Assembly (NCBI GenBank): GCA_001949185.1
Contig: BDGG01000001.1
Span: 2,187,324 to 2,251,323, forward strand
Length of the DNA: 64,000 bases
Source of the DNA: Ramazzottius varieornatus
Taxonomy: Eukaryota; Tardigrada; Eutardigrada; Parachela; Ramazzottiidae
Direction of reading: 5' to 3'
Positions 23,844-34,851 of this stretch are shown here, piece by piece. Position 1 is the first letter of the stretch; the number at the start of each line of letters is the position of its first letter. A program made the position numbers and the translations under genes. The notes beneath the pieces were generated by a model. It ran no database searches. It was not told the DNA's origin and saw only the letters and a program-made list of their open reading frames with translations.

Positions 23844-26150
23844 ATGTCAAAGCCCGCAAAGTTACCAAGGAAGAAAGTAAGGTTTTGCTTGCTTCAACCG
23901 AACTTATGGAAAGCGTCTCAGCTCCTTGAAAAACTATATTTCGAATTTGGTGATGTAGCTAGAGAAAGATGTGCAGCTCATCCCCGAGCCCTCTCGCGCC
24001 GTCGGTCCTGCCTCCGACTTCCAACGGAAGACTGCTACTGACAGCATCCAGCGGGAAGCAGACCGTCCTAGTCGCGTTGATTCAGAGCTCTTCGGTGCCT
24101 CGCTTTGCGAGTTTGTGCCTAAGCTGACATGGGTGATGGACGAATCTTACGTCCATTCGAAGTGGTATCTGAAAAGAGAAGAAGCTAGGAAAAGCCGAAC
24201 CCGCCCATGGCAAGCATCGGGCCTCGCACAGCGTTGGAGAGAGAATGGACAGTTCTCCGAGCTGGAAAAAAAGACTAGTGAAGACCTGGGCTTCGATGAA
24301 CTGGACGACGAGAAGCTCGACGATCCCCACCTGTTTGACTTTGATGCCATCGAAGCGGAAAGGGCGGCCAAGAAGAAACAGAAAGCGGTAAAGAAGGTCA
24401 CTATAGACGCCTATGCATTGTACCATATGCCCATCGAAAGACCATCAACGTCCAAGGAAGAACCAGATTCGCGGTTTCACTACGAGGTGAAATAAAATTT
24501 TTACTGAGATACTCTTCTTGGTTATGCACTACGTGTACTGACTGTATTGCGCCATTTGACCCCTAGCGCCCAGTAAGGCCTTCTAACAAAGAGCCATCCG
24601 AAGTCTCACTTCCGCCCATACCTGTGACGCTGAAGGCCATCGTAGTTGACGGAGACCCAGCTGCCTTTGCCGCATGTAGCTTTACGGGTCGAACACAGCG
24701 GACATCGACGGAGGTATTCGACCAGTTCCAGAAATGCTTGACTAGTTGTCAAACACTCCTGCCGAACGGACCGTTCCGAATACTTCCTCCAAAAGGCATC
24801 AGCGCCAACGCGATCTACCAAAAGCAAGCTTCGGTCAAGAAAGGGAAAGGTGGTAAGAAAAAGAAGTCGAAAGGCGGAAGAGACAAAGCCAGGAAACAAG
24901 CCACACCTCCGAATGCCGAAGAACATCAGAAGATAAACTCACCTGTCCAGATAGGCTCGCCTGATCAATACGTCAGCTTTGGTGATCCATCAGCGCCTTT
25001 GGCTTTCGCTGACGACCTCCTGCAGCTCGCCTCCAAGTCCCCGGTAGAGCGAGAGACGGCGCTGAAATGCCTGCAGCATCAAGAAGCCACTAACCTACGA
25101 GAACAGCAGACGATGCAACTATGGCGGAAGTGCACAACGGAGGAGATGTGGAAACGGAAGAGACAGCGGAAGGTCCTCCAGCGATACCTACAAGCTCATA
25201 TGGTAGACTCTGCTTGTAACCTGCACAAACAGACAAAACAGAGGGGTGATTTGGATGACAGTGACGGAGATCACAGTCAGGACTCTGGTGATGCCTCTAG
25301 ACTTCAAAAGCCCATCGACGCCGATGACGAGTATCGCACTGCGGAAGACACCTCCACGTCTATAGATGACGAAGACACAGTCCATTGCTACGACCACACG
25401 TTTCTCAACGATCTGGACAAGGAACCGACACATCAAGCGAATAGTGCAGCGTCTGAGGCGAACGGTCCCCCACCAACTGCCTTTATGTCGTTCTCTCGAC
25501 CGGAGCTCCACAAACGTGCAAAGTTCCAGGACTTACCTCGGGATGACTACCGCGACTTGGCCAGTACGAACCTTCACCATCTTCACCACTATGAATTCGA
25601 GGAAGACAGTACCTGCTATTGTCAGTGTGAGTCAGAGTGGGAGACGGACGACGACCCGGCAGTTGGAAGTGCGGATGGGAAGACTCCGCTGCGAGCAGCG
25701 CCGCCTTTTCGACTCGTATCTGCTGAGAAGGGATCATTAGCGGTGGATTCTCTCTTCGACCCTAGCATCCGTCTACCGTCTAAAATGCTAAAGAAACTTA
25801 CGAAGCGTTTGGAATTGATGGGAAACTTTGACGTAAGGAAGACCACTTACAAGAAACCGAAGAAGCCGCTTATTAGCTTCGCAGTCCACGGACAGAAGCT
25901 CCGTTTCGTGAAGTCATCTGTAAAGATACCGGAAACAAACCCCAATAGATCGAAGCAGAGTGAAGATAGTTTACTGGATGAAGTTATTATTTATTCCGGG
26001 CCTCGTCGAAGCTCACATGCGGACGGACCTGGAACCAAACCGAAGTCCTTTCCTTCTCGGGAGTTTCTGAACTCGGTGTGCGATGGCTTCAGCAATGAAT
26101 GTGAGAAAGGCGACAGAGAGCACATCGACATAACAGCAATGACTATCTAG
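23844..26150 (+). CDS. unrecognised 714-residue charged protein
   Basis: Three exons, 23844-23876, 23959-24486 and 24567-26150, give 2145 nt in one frame. The protein is hydrophilic with no signal peptide or membrane segment. It has alternating acidic and basic tracts: an acidic stretch near 160 (DELDDEKLDDPHLFDFDAIE), then AERAAKKKQKAVKKV; a Lys-rich stretch KKGKGGKKKKSKGGRDKARK near 300; acidic Ser/Asp segments; and a Cys/His patch (YCQCESEW). Aromatic motifs such as LTWVMDESYVHSKWYLKREE and RPWQASGLAQRWRENGQF may be short conserved modules. The family was not recognised. Charge pattern and Lys tracts suggest a nuclear or nucleolar protein. The 33-nt first exon and clean phases support the model. 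Poly(A) signal AATAAA lies at 26275. Confidence 0.7.
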
Positions 26151-26274
26151 CTGTTCTTATTTTTGCCCGCAGAAGGCATCTTTTTTCACAGGAAAGGCAA
26201 CTTCGAAACAACACATCTTAACGTCCCAACAAACGCTAACAGACCAGAAATAACAGCTACACCCCGATCTAACT

Positions 26275-26280
26275 AATAAA
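26275..26280 (+). terminator. AATAAA polyadenylation signal
   Basis: A canonical hexamer 125 bp after the stop of the 714-residue protein gene. Confidence 0.45.
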
Positions 26281-26440
26281 AGAGTTACACAGCAAATTGT
26301 AAATGATGCCTCCCACAACTAACACCAAAGGCAGCTCGTATAAAAAGAATGATGATTTCCGCCGAAGCATTCGCCTGTCAAAGCGAAAGCAAAGTCAAAA
26401 GTCACCCTTTTACAGACTGTCGTTCTTGTTGTAGCCCTTT

Positions 26441-26568
26441 GGGAAGACACAAGTATTACGTAAGATTCGGCAAACCGAATGGATCAAAGCCGCGCCCATT
26501 GCTTTCCTTTGGTAGGGGGGTCCATCCGGCGCCTTTGATCTTGTCTTACGTAATACTTGTGTCTTCCC
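26441..26568. mobile_element. 128-bp palindromic MITE
   Basis: The ends are perfect inverted repeats, starting GGGAAGACACAAGTATTACG and extending about 25 bp to TAAGA. The interior pair GATCAAAG/CTTTGATC continues the symmetry. TTT flanks both ends and is compatible with a 3-bp target duplication. The superfamily is uncertain (PIF/Harbinger-like duplications are 3 bp). Confidence 0.8.
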
Positions 26569-28233
26569 TTTCTCGGCTGACTCAGCCGACTTAGCCAGCG
26601 GTGCATGACACGCACATAGGTGCTTCTGTTCGACACGCACATACATAAGCGTTTTCACCAATGGTTGAGCTGATTGAGACGGTAATAAACTCGAACGCCC
26701 CAAAACTGCTCGAACAACATTTCATGCGATAAGTACGTAGGCTGTGCGTGCTACCCAATTAGCAGTCAAGTGAGCCAAGTTAGTCGAGAAAGGGATTCCA
26801 ACCATCTCTGCAGCTGCACAGTAAAAACAAAAGTTGCCCACATCAACCGGCGATAGCTCGGTAATCAGAATATTCATAGCTGGATATCGTACCTTCTCTA
26901 TCGACTGCTCATCGCACTGGCAAAGCACTCGTTGCCCCGAACCCTGCAACTGTGCAACAAGTGCCTTTAATGCCTTGGAAGTTGGATGGAATAGCCAGTT
27001 GATTCGGCGGATAAAATTGTCACTATCTCTTGTTTATAAACCTACTGTTGGTACGGTGCCGTTGGGTTCTTGTCTTTTCCAGAGGGTTTTGGTCCCTCGT
27101 CCTCAACGCGAAGTCTGGACAGAATACGCACGCATCCCTGTCCCGTTCAGCCCACTGGCTCCTTCCTGAATGGTCGAAAGTTACTCACCAGTCCTGACTC
27201 CTTCGTCGGGATAATGTGTAGCTTGTGGAACTCGCTGGGCTTCCCAGCTGCTGCCTATGAAACTAAGCGGAAATTTGAACTAGCTCTCGAGTCTGTTGAC
27301 TGGTAGTCTTTTCCTTTGCTAAACCGACTTTTTCCTTCTGACTTATTGTTCTGATCTCTTTCCGTTGATTATTGTAAGCAAAGGGTGGTCAAGACAAACA
27401 TTTTGGGAATAGTGGTATACGGAGCCCTCCTGCGACAGCCACTCTAATGTTGGCCTAGCAAGGTTGATTGCAAACGGAACCATGGACCGGGGTAAACTCC
27501 TTAGTGAGTGGATCCGGTAGCCCACAGTCTCAGAAGCCCTGTTGGCTTGAGCTCGGACTGAGAAACCGTCCTCTGACGAAGAAAGATGGCTGGGCAGCCG
27601 AAGTGGCAAAATCAACATCTGCCAGCCCTGAAATGCTAACTTTACAAATGATACTCTTTTCCGACTGTATTCTACCGATATTGTGATGTCCTGTGGCCTT
27701 GATGGGACAAGTTCCCGTGCTGATGGACTTTAAACCAATAAAACTAAACCTAAACCTAACCTAAGAGAAAACCAATAAAATCAGTTCGTGAAGGCGACTG
27801 AATCGAGAATTCGGGAATTGGAATTACGTTTCTGGTCGACTTTTAGACCACGCTATGATTCAACAAAGTTCTCTCGCACTTATGGTCTTCTTCCGAGCCC
27901 TCCTTTCGCGACGCCGGTGTACCGCTTTGCACTGCAGTCGATGGATGACGTAGGATCCCTTTTTGCTGGACCCAATGCTGGTGGGCCTGGTGGCTGTCGA
28001 CGACTCACCTGTAATCCAACGATCCCCAGACTCAGATCAACCCTCCAAGATGGTACTCACGTGATCTGGAAGAGAAACGAAGTATTACAGATGCAGCGCA
28101 GTCCACGAGGGAATGATGGAAGATTGACAAAGAGTCAGAGACTAACACTTTTGACTGGAATTTAGAAAAAAACCCACCACCAGTGGAGTGCTGCTAAACC
28201 TCGCCTCCATCTGATAAGCTAGGTTGGGTGAGC

Positions 28234-28425
28234 TCAACTTTCTTGACAGCAAAAGGCTTGCCTCTTGAAAGGCATCTTATCTAATGTTCGAAAAAAGGCT
28301 ACCAAACCTGCTAGAATAGCAATCCCATTCACCAAATCAAACGATACGTAGATGAGCGGCACCAGGAAGAACAGGATCAAACAGCGCACATAGATGATCA
28401 GTGTTGCTGAAATCCGGAGCCTCAT
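28234..28425 (-). CDS. possible small two-TM membrane protein (63 aa)
   Basis: An ATG lies 7 nt after a good acceptor (CCTTTTTCATAG), which implies a 5'UTR intron. The frame encodes 63 residues with two hydrophobic helices (about LIIYVRCLILFFLVPLIYV and GIAILAGLVAFF) and a basic, Cys-containing tail (KRQAFCCQES). Upstream minus-strand sequence (28.6-28.93 kb) also has exon-like frames, so this could be the 3' end of a larger gene. No family was recognised. Membrane-like short frames can arise by chance. Confidence 0.3.
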   Translation of the reverse strand: MRLRISATLIIYVRCLILFFLVPLIYVSFDLVNGIAILAGLVAFFRTLDKMPFKRQAFCCQES

Positions 28426-29477
28426 GGTTCACCTATGAAAAAGGAAGAAACGGCAGAGTGGTCTTTGATAAAAGGTTCTGCGGCTGCAACAAAAGTTCTT
28501 GAGTACGAACGGTCCATTACTTAGCTTTTTCCGCTCGGTTTTCTGCCTTAACTTTTTCGTTTAGTGCCGTATTTCGCAACCTACGGGAATCAGGTTGAGC
28601 AGCCTTCGGAAAATGTTTTTCTGGCGGATTTTCACTTCGGCGCGTTTTCTATCTTCTTGTAATACAACCCCTTCTGTACTCACCCAGGATCTCTCGCATA
28701 GAATCTATCGAGGTATATGCCTTGGCCAGTCTCAGAAGTTTCCAACGTCGATACATCCAGTACTTCATTCCAATGCGAAGGACTTGAGCTTTGGTCAATA
28801 TTTTCGAACTTGAATTTGAGGATCAGAAGGCTCAGACGAAAGAAAGAAGGCATGAAAGGAATCTTGAAAGAGCAAAGGCAGTCGGCCACTTCTGACAGGT
28901 TGTGGTCTATGACATGACACAACACCATATGATATGGCCTGACCTGACATTCCGTTTTTGCCGCAGCGGCATCGGAGTATGAACGACAGGCAGTTTTACG
29001 GAAAGGTGCAGAGAGTCAAAACTTAGCGAAAATGTTGTAACATCATGCCTGCGTCAGAAATTTGCGAACCGTTGGCAGCCGCATTACTTGATTGCATACT
29101 TCTCGCCTTTGACTTCTGTCGCCGACGCGTAAGCACGGATGGGGCATTATGCCTGATAACTCAGATCAAGCGCGAGTGAGGGAACAATTGCCCAGCTCAG
29201 AGCTGCCAGCGTGCTAAGGGAGCTCTTTTAGAAAGGAGTCTATAAGCGTGTTGATTGGCTGAAAGACTAAGGGAGCCGAGCTCCGCTCTCTTAAACTAAG
29301 GGAGTCGGCCCGGTGTCTTTTAGATTAGCGAAGCTCTGCTAACCGTCAGCTGACGCAACAGACGAGCGCGAAACGAAATTTAAATTTCCCTTTTTAGTTT
29401 TCGTTCTTCTTGCGACTGATTCTGAATTTCTCATCTCATGCTGATTCGTATTCCGATCCCTGTTTTGATTCATAAAG
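28426..29477. other. intergenic; contains inverted GGGAG-rich sequence
   Basis: Exon-like minus-strand frames at 28.6-28.93 kb could not be joined reliably. At about 29212-29330 an imperfect inverted repeat (TAAGGGAGCTC... and ...GAGCTCCGCTCTCTTA) surrounds the sequence TTGATTGGCTGAAA. The motif AAGGGAGTCGGCC recurs near 33508. These may be termini or internal repeats of the adjacent Harbinger element, but I could not define its ends. Confidence 0.35.
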
Positions 29478-30510
29478 ATGTCAGCCCAACTCACAACGGT
29501 TGCACAAAATGTCAAGCTGCCCAGTATCCTCTTGAAACCAAAGCCTGGTCAGACCGCCAAGTCTGGTCAGGCTGTCACATCACTGCTCGTCATTTCGACT
29601 CCCCATCCTATCAAGAAGACCAGAGAAGCATGGTCAACAGCTGCCCAGGAGCACCTACTTTCGTGGATGAAAGAGACTGGAAACTACGACAGATACAGCT
29701 CGGCGAGCAAAGTACTGGATGGAAAGCAGCGAAGTAGCGGCGAGACGAAGGTGTCCATCAGCAAGCAGATTGTTACCTGCCTGGCTGGTGTTGGCGTGAC
29801 CAAGACTGACAAGCAGGTTCGGACGAAGATTACTAGTTTTGAGGACAAGTGGTAGGAGGCTCATCATCTTAAGAGTGGAATGGGCTACGGTCTGACTGAC
29901 GTGGACTCAAAGGAATATCGAGATTTGCAAGGTTCCTGCAGGATCAAAGTCGAGGACGCTTGGCTAAGGCCCTTTGGAATACCGGGATCAACTGGCGGAC
30001 ACTGGCGACATAAGTCTCTGAGACGAACGAGTAGCCTACAGGTCCTAAAGAAAGAGGGGGTGACTCGTGTGACGGATAGGAAAGTATCAGTGGTGGTTTG
30101 TCTGGGAGACTTGTGAAGTGGGATTTTGTATTGAACAACAGGCAGGGCGCCGGCACCATCAGGTTCTCTATCAACTCGAAGTTTAGCTGAACCTGACGTC
30201 CGTTTAAAGTTCCTCGTTAGTCAGACGATAATAATTATTGAGCCATCACGCTACAAGAGACTCGATGGCGATGGTAGTACAAGTGAACAGGAAATAGCCA
30301 CAACGTTATCAGGCAAGAAGAAAAAGCGAGTCCGATCTGCAGTTCCAGCCAAGAAAAAAGACAGAGCAACGGAGCTGTTCGATCTATTAATGGCCACTTC
30401 GAAAGAAGAGAAAGAACGGTCCGAACAACGAAATGCGTCCGCCGAAGAAAGATTTCTTAACACTCTGCGTACGACCGTCCTCTTTGTGGATACAATCACT
30501 CAGTTTTATT
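29478..30510 (+). pseudogene. Harbinger second ORF: Myb/SANT-like protein, degraded
   Basis: The frame from 29478 contains REAWSTAAQEHLLSWMKETG, GETKVSISKQIV and KTDKQVRTKITSFEDKW. This resembles the Myb/SANT-like DNA-binding protein that accompanies PIF/Harbinger nucleases. A TAG stop at 29853-29855 interrupts the frame; immediately after it EAHHLKSGMGYGLTDVDSKE continues in frame. Downstream, KEEKERSEQRNASAEERF (about 30400) is a plausible C-terminal coiled segment. It is convergent with the nuclease ORF, as in two-ORF Harbinger elements. The stop and later frame breaks make this copy non-functional. Confidence 0.6.
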
Positions 30511-30809
30511 CACCTCCCAGTTTTGGCTTTTGGTCTTTCGGGTCTGGGTCTTCTTGTTTGCATGTACCTCGGTCTTCTCACCAGAGCAACACTAATGACC
30601 AGCGGTCAGCAAAACCCCAGCACGCTGGAAATTTTTTCTACGGTTTCGGGTGGTTTTGGTGAAATTTGGTGTTTCGTCTCTTCGCGCGAGACACGTGCAC
30701 GGTATTCGCTTAGAAAAAAACTGGAGCACCGGGGACAGTCTTATCTATCGAAGTCGAACATGGTAAGTTTTGTAGTCATCAGTGCGGTCAGAAGAAAATC
30801 AAGACGACC

Positions 30810-31455
30810 AGTTCCCCTAGTGCTGGCAACGATACGGTATACCGATATCGTATCAAAATATATCGAATCTTTGCGATAAAATATGCTGCAGATATCGTAT
30901 CGAAAATATCGATATGAAGCTCATATCGACTAACGCAATAAAATTTTCGGCGATGTTGTATCGCGCCACATCGATATATTTTCGATATATCGGTATTTTC
31001 ATGAATGACAAACTCGCCAGTGATATCTCGTTTACAGAAGACCATGGTTGATTTCAGAGCCTTGATTCCGGCCACGGTGTGCCGAGCAAGCGAGCACGTT
31101 CCGGCCATTCGGTTTTGGTACTAATTCTATCACAGTTTCCAACTTTCCATGTATTTGAAGTCTTGGTGTAGTTACGTCTGTGCTGTATCCGAGGCTTTCG
31201 ATCTTACTAACACAATATGTGGAAATCGGCTTATTGAGTTCTTGGGCTTGGACCAGTGGAATCCCGAAAACTAATATTCCAGAAATATCGATATATCGCT
31301 GCGATATAATACGATATATCGAGGTATCGGAAAAATATCGTTTCGAAATTTCGATATCGAATGAATACCGAAGACCGCAATAAAATATCCGCCGATATTG
31401 TATCGAAAAAGATCTTATCGAATTTTATCGTATTTTTGCCAGCGCCAAGTTCTCC
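30810..31455. mobile_element. hAT-type MITE nested in the Harbinger element
   Basis: The element 30818-31447 (630 bp) has inverted ends TAGTGCTGGCAACGATACG and CGTATTTTTGCCAGCGCCA (few mismatches). The interior is rich in ATATCGATAT-type repeats. It is flanked by 8-bp duplications AGTTCCCC (30810-30817) and AGTTCTCC (31448-31455) that differ at one base. No transposase is present. Degenerate CGATATATCG arrays are common in hAT non-autonomous elements. Confidence 0.8.
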
Positions 31456-31879
31456 CTTTGGAGATTTGGCGTTCATGGCCTGCCAATTATCCGAGTTTTG
31501 AAATTTTGAAAATTGCCTCTTGGTCGGACCAGCCTCCGCAACACGGCACCAGCCAGTAAAATTTCTGTATACACAAAGAGGACGGTAGGATTCTGCAAAC
31601 ATGAAAACGATTGTACTGAAAGTGTTAAAAAGTTCGAGTTCGAAGTGCAGAAGCATAACGACAACCACGAGATCCAGATTAGAGATATGAGCCTTCGCGA
31701 ACGTGAGCTTAAGTTGAGAGAAACGGAAGCGGAAATCAGGGTTGGAATTAATGAAGCAGCTGGCTGAGAAGTTTGAATTCCTTAAATCCGTGAAACTTAA
31801 ACTAAAGTGATAGTGTTTATTGTTCTCCACTCAATTTCCGAATTTTCACAAGTTTTGATGTAAAGATGAGTGAACACGA

Positions 31880-33059
31880 CTATCGATCCTGCATCGCTCT
31901 AAGAACTGATCTCTTTACGAGTTCTCCCTTTCCTTTTCCTTTGTCAGAGGATTCTCCGCTTGTCTGGGCTCTTGTCCAAGGTCCATCGTCGTTCAGCCAT
32001 AGCTCGTCAAACTCGTCCTGATGTAGGAGGTTGTGCAGTACGCGACATGCTTTGATCAAGTAGACTGCCCACGCATGGTCCTTCTTGCCCTTGATAGCCA
32101 AGCGGATCGACTTTAGACTCTTGAATCATCTTTTCAGTATCCCGATGGTATGTTCTGCTACAAAACGCGCCGTGGCATGGAGGGTGTTGAAGCGACTATT
32201 CTCTGCAGTGTCTTTCGCCGGTTTCTTGTAAGGAGGTACCGTGATTTCGGATACAGGATAAGCACTATTGGCTAGCAGATACTCGTCACCTGCAAAATAC
32301 TTGCAAAACACTTTCTTGCCAGCTTCGAGTATGTGAAGACACGATGGTCGGGCGCACTGCCAGGAAACTCGGCGGAGACGTGACGGATTCTTCTCTGATC
32401 GTCGCAGACAACCATCGCATTCATGGAGTAGTTGTCTTTTCGAGTGTAGTAGCCTTCGCCATGTTGCGCTGGCTTCAAACCAAGTCCAACGAGAGTCCCG
32501 TCCACGAACCTAATACACTCGGGAAATCCATAGCTATCCCGTACTTTTTCCTCTATAGCTACTCGTTCGCCAGGGTTTGGCCAAGAAACTATATCGCTTT
32601 CAAGTGACAGGAGGGCACGAATAACTCCTGGTTTACAGTGGTACTGAACCGTCGCCGACTATGTAACGAGACCCAACTGTCCACAGCGAAGATGCTGTAC
32701 CATCAAAGCCAAGTCGACCAAGGGCCAACATAAGTTGCTCTGCAGGATGTACTTGCTGGAATGCGGAATTATTGTGGAAGACCGGATGATCTTTAATCAG
32801 GTCTGTGATACTTTCGAGCGTTACGGCGAAACGTGACTTCGTTCGAGCTGAAGATAATGTTCAAGAGCTCTTTGGTCTTTGGTGCTCTGCTTCTTTCAGA
32901 AAGTTAGCGTAAAGACTCGATGACTGTTCTAACTACAACCGTCCAGATCGCATCATCGTCAGAGGAGTCATCTTCCATCGACTCAAGTTGACTAAATGTT
33001 TCCGATTCGTCCTCGCAGCTTGAATCCAATATGATGTCACTGATCACATCATGGGCCAT
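31880..33059 (-). pseudogene. PIF/Harbinger nuclease (DDE_4), degraded
   Basis: From about 33059 down, the fragments read MAHDVISDIILDSS (acidic N-terminus), VDGTLVGLGLKP (first catalytic Asp), FPGSAPDHRVF, YLLANSAYPVSEITVPPY, ARFVAEHTIGILKR (catalytic Glu) and a C-terminal helical part (AVYLIKACRVLHNLLHQDEF). They lie in different frames with stops between, so the gene is dead. In YLLANSAYP the second catalytic Asp (usually DSAYP or DSGYP) is Asn, one base away. In an intact element the nuclease works with the Myb-like protein encoded convergently at 29478. Confidence 0.75.
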
Positions 33060-33910
33060 CTTCCGGTCGATACTCGTCAGCACCTTCTGTCGATCAACTT
33101 GTATCGGCAGTTTGAATGACCTGGATAAAAAGGAAACTAGTACTCACGGGAACGGTAGCACTCCCATTCGAATAGTAATCCCATTAAAATAGCACTGCCT
33201 TACCGTCAAGCTATATCAGACGTGAAAATTAGAATTTCCTACGTTAAGCCAAACTTTGCGTCGCAGAAATCACATTTTCATAAATCTTCTAACACCAAGC
33301 TGAAGAATTGCTTTCCGCAGGCTTGAAGTCTCCAGATGTCGCCGAAAACAGCTGGGCACCATGATGCAGTTAATCAATAATCAAAATCTGCGACCGACGT
33401 CACGACACCGATCTGCGTGCTTCGGCCGGTTTAACTTACTCAGACCTAGACGAGCTTCCTGCACGTTTGATTTGTCGATTTTCCTAACGGAGAAACTGCT
33501 CCTCTGGCTTAAGGGAGTCGGCCGATTTAGGTTTGAGCCAGGCTAATAACTTGTTCGTTGGTTTTGGAAACGGGACCGAAAATGCGCGAGTTTCAGAGAT
33601 GAGTTTGTAGACAAACTTTTTCTCCTGACGGGGCCGAAACTCCAGACTTTCTTTCGTCGAGAATATCAGAAATATTCTCTACGAGGTACCAAGAAGCCCT
33701 AGTGAGAACAGGTATCTTGCGATGTGAAGCACACTGGAAGTTGAATCTCGTAGATCAGAATGAAAGTAGTTTCAGGAGACTCGAAGAAAGTTACTCATCG
33801 AAGTATCACAGGAACGTCTGATAACTGGTGAAACGTTCCAGACGACCAGGAATCTCCGCTAATTTAGCGGACACTCCTAGATGAGTCTAAATTTTCGGCG
33901 GCGCTAAACA
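33060..33910. other. flank of the Harbinger element
   Basis: No gene was seen. AAGGGAGTCGGCC at about 33508 repeats a motif from 29304, in the same orientation, near the presumed far end of the Harbinger copy. Confidence 0.3.
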
Positions 33911-34851
33911 TCTGACTCTATTTCATCTACCGATGGGTGGTACTTCTAGCCTCTTGGCCAACCCACCCAACATTTGTTATGGATTCTTTAGTTTGCGAGG
34001 CGGGTCAACTTGGCCGTTCTGTTGCTGCCGATACAGTATGAGGCTATTACGTGATGCTCGCAGAGTTTAGCAATACAACCTTGCATGCGACTTGATACCC
34101 CATTTTATCCCATGTCAAACCACTTCAGGTGGTCTAACATGGGATTTTCGGGCACGAGCTGTCGTTGCGGAGCTGGTTTTGTTCGTAAGTTTGTGTTTGA
34201 TCCTCTCTGCTGAACTTTGTCCAGTGAAGGGCAGAGTACAACATTAGTCGAGATAAGCTTGTAAATGGAATATGACTGAGGAGAAGCGAAAGTAGGTCAC
34301 AAAAGAAGGAGATAAGGCTATAGCATTGCATTCTAAGTCACAGGGAGTAATTCAATGGTTGGGAAATTGAGATAGGCGCTGCCAGCATCCCAGTTCCCGT
34401 TTTCTTCCCTTTTAGCCTCCATCGGCGGCAACAGTACCCGTTATGGTGCCGCCCTGCGAATTAGAAAGTTAAGTCGAGCATGAATGTGCAGTATCACACA
34501 CGGTTAGCCCAGCGTGTCATTGATTACGTGACTATGTACTCATGGCGCAAAACTGTTTGACTGATTGACAGCTGACCGTTGATTGGCCGGTCTGCCGCGT
34601 GCTCACTACCCGGGACGGATTCGCGCGTACGACTGTGTGGATGATCGTACATACTGAGGAGCAGAGATCCTATCAGTTGATCTTCTCCCGTAGCGGGTTG
34701 ATCAGCTGATCTTAACTTTCTAAAACGGCCAAGTTGACCCACCTCGCGAACTAAGAACTATGGCCGTAAAAGAATCCATAAAAAATGTTGGATGGGTTGG
34801 CCAGGAGGCTAAAAGTACCACTCATCGGTAGATGAAACAGAGCTTAGACGT
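33911..34851. mobile_element. non-autonomous element with about 110-bp inverted repeats
   Basis: The left end (33911-34018; TTTCATCTACCGATGGGTGG, then TTGGCCAACCCACCCAAC, ending TCAACTTGGCCGTT) recurs inverted at 34725-34851. The right arm is slightly longer because of a small insertion (about 10-15 bp). The roughly 700-bp interior has no coding capacity. Exact termini and target duplication were not resolved. Confidence 0.75.

Larger units (their letters stand above)
26151..28233. other. gene-poor region
   Basis: No confident gene was found. It contains the 128-bp palindromic element at 26441-26568. Near 27740 there is a short degenerate CCTAA run (AAACCTAAACCTAACCTAAG) after a stretch with several broken frames; this could be an old retroelement tail. 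The frame at 27788-28165 has no recognised motif. Confidence 0.3.

Noticed and set aside
24487-24566. Possible mini-element copy (GCGCCATTTGACC) in an intron of the 23844 gene
   Set aside because: Only one arm is visible; the opposite arm could not be found.
27735-27765. CCTAA-rich run resembling degenerate telomere repeat
   Set aside because: Too short and irregular; could be a retroelement tail or chance.
29212-33545. AAGGGAGTCGGCC at both ends as Harbinger terminal repeats
   Set aside because: The two occurrences are in direct, not inverted, orientation and no target duplication was found, so element ends remain undefined.
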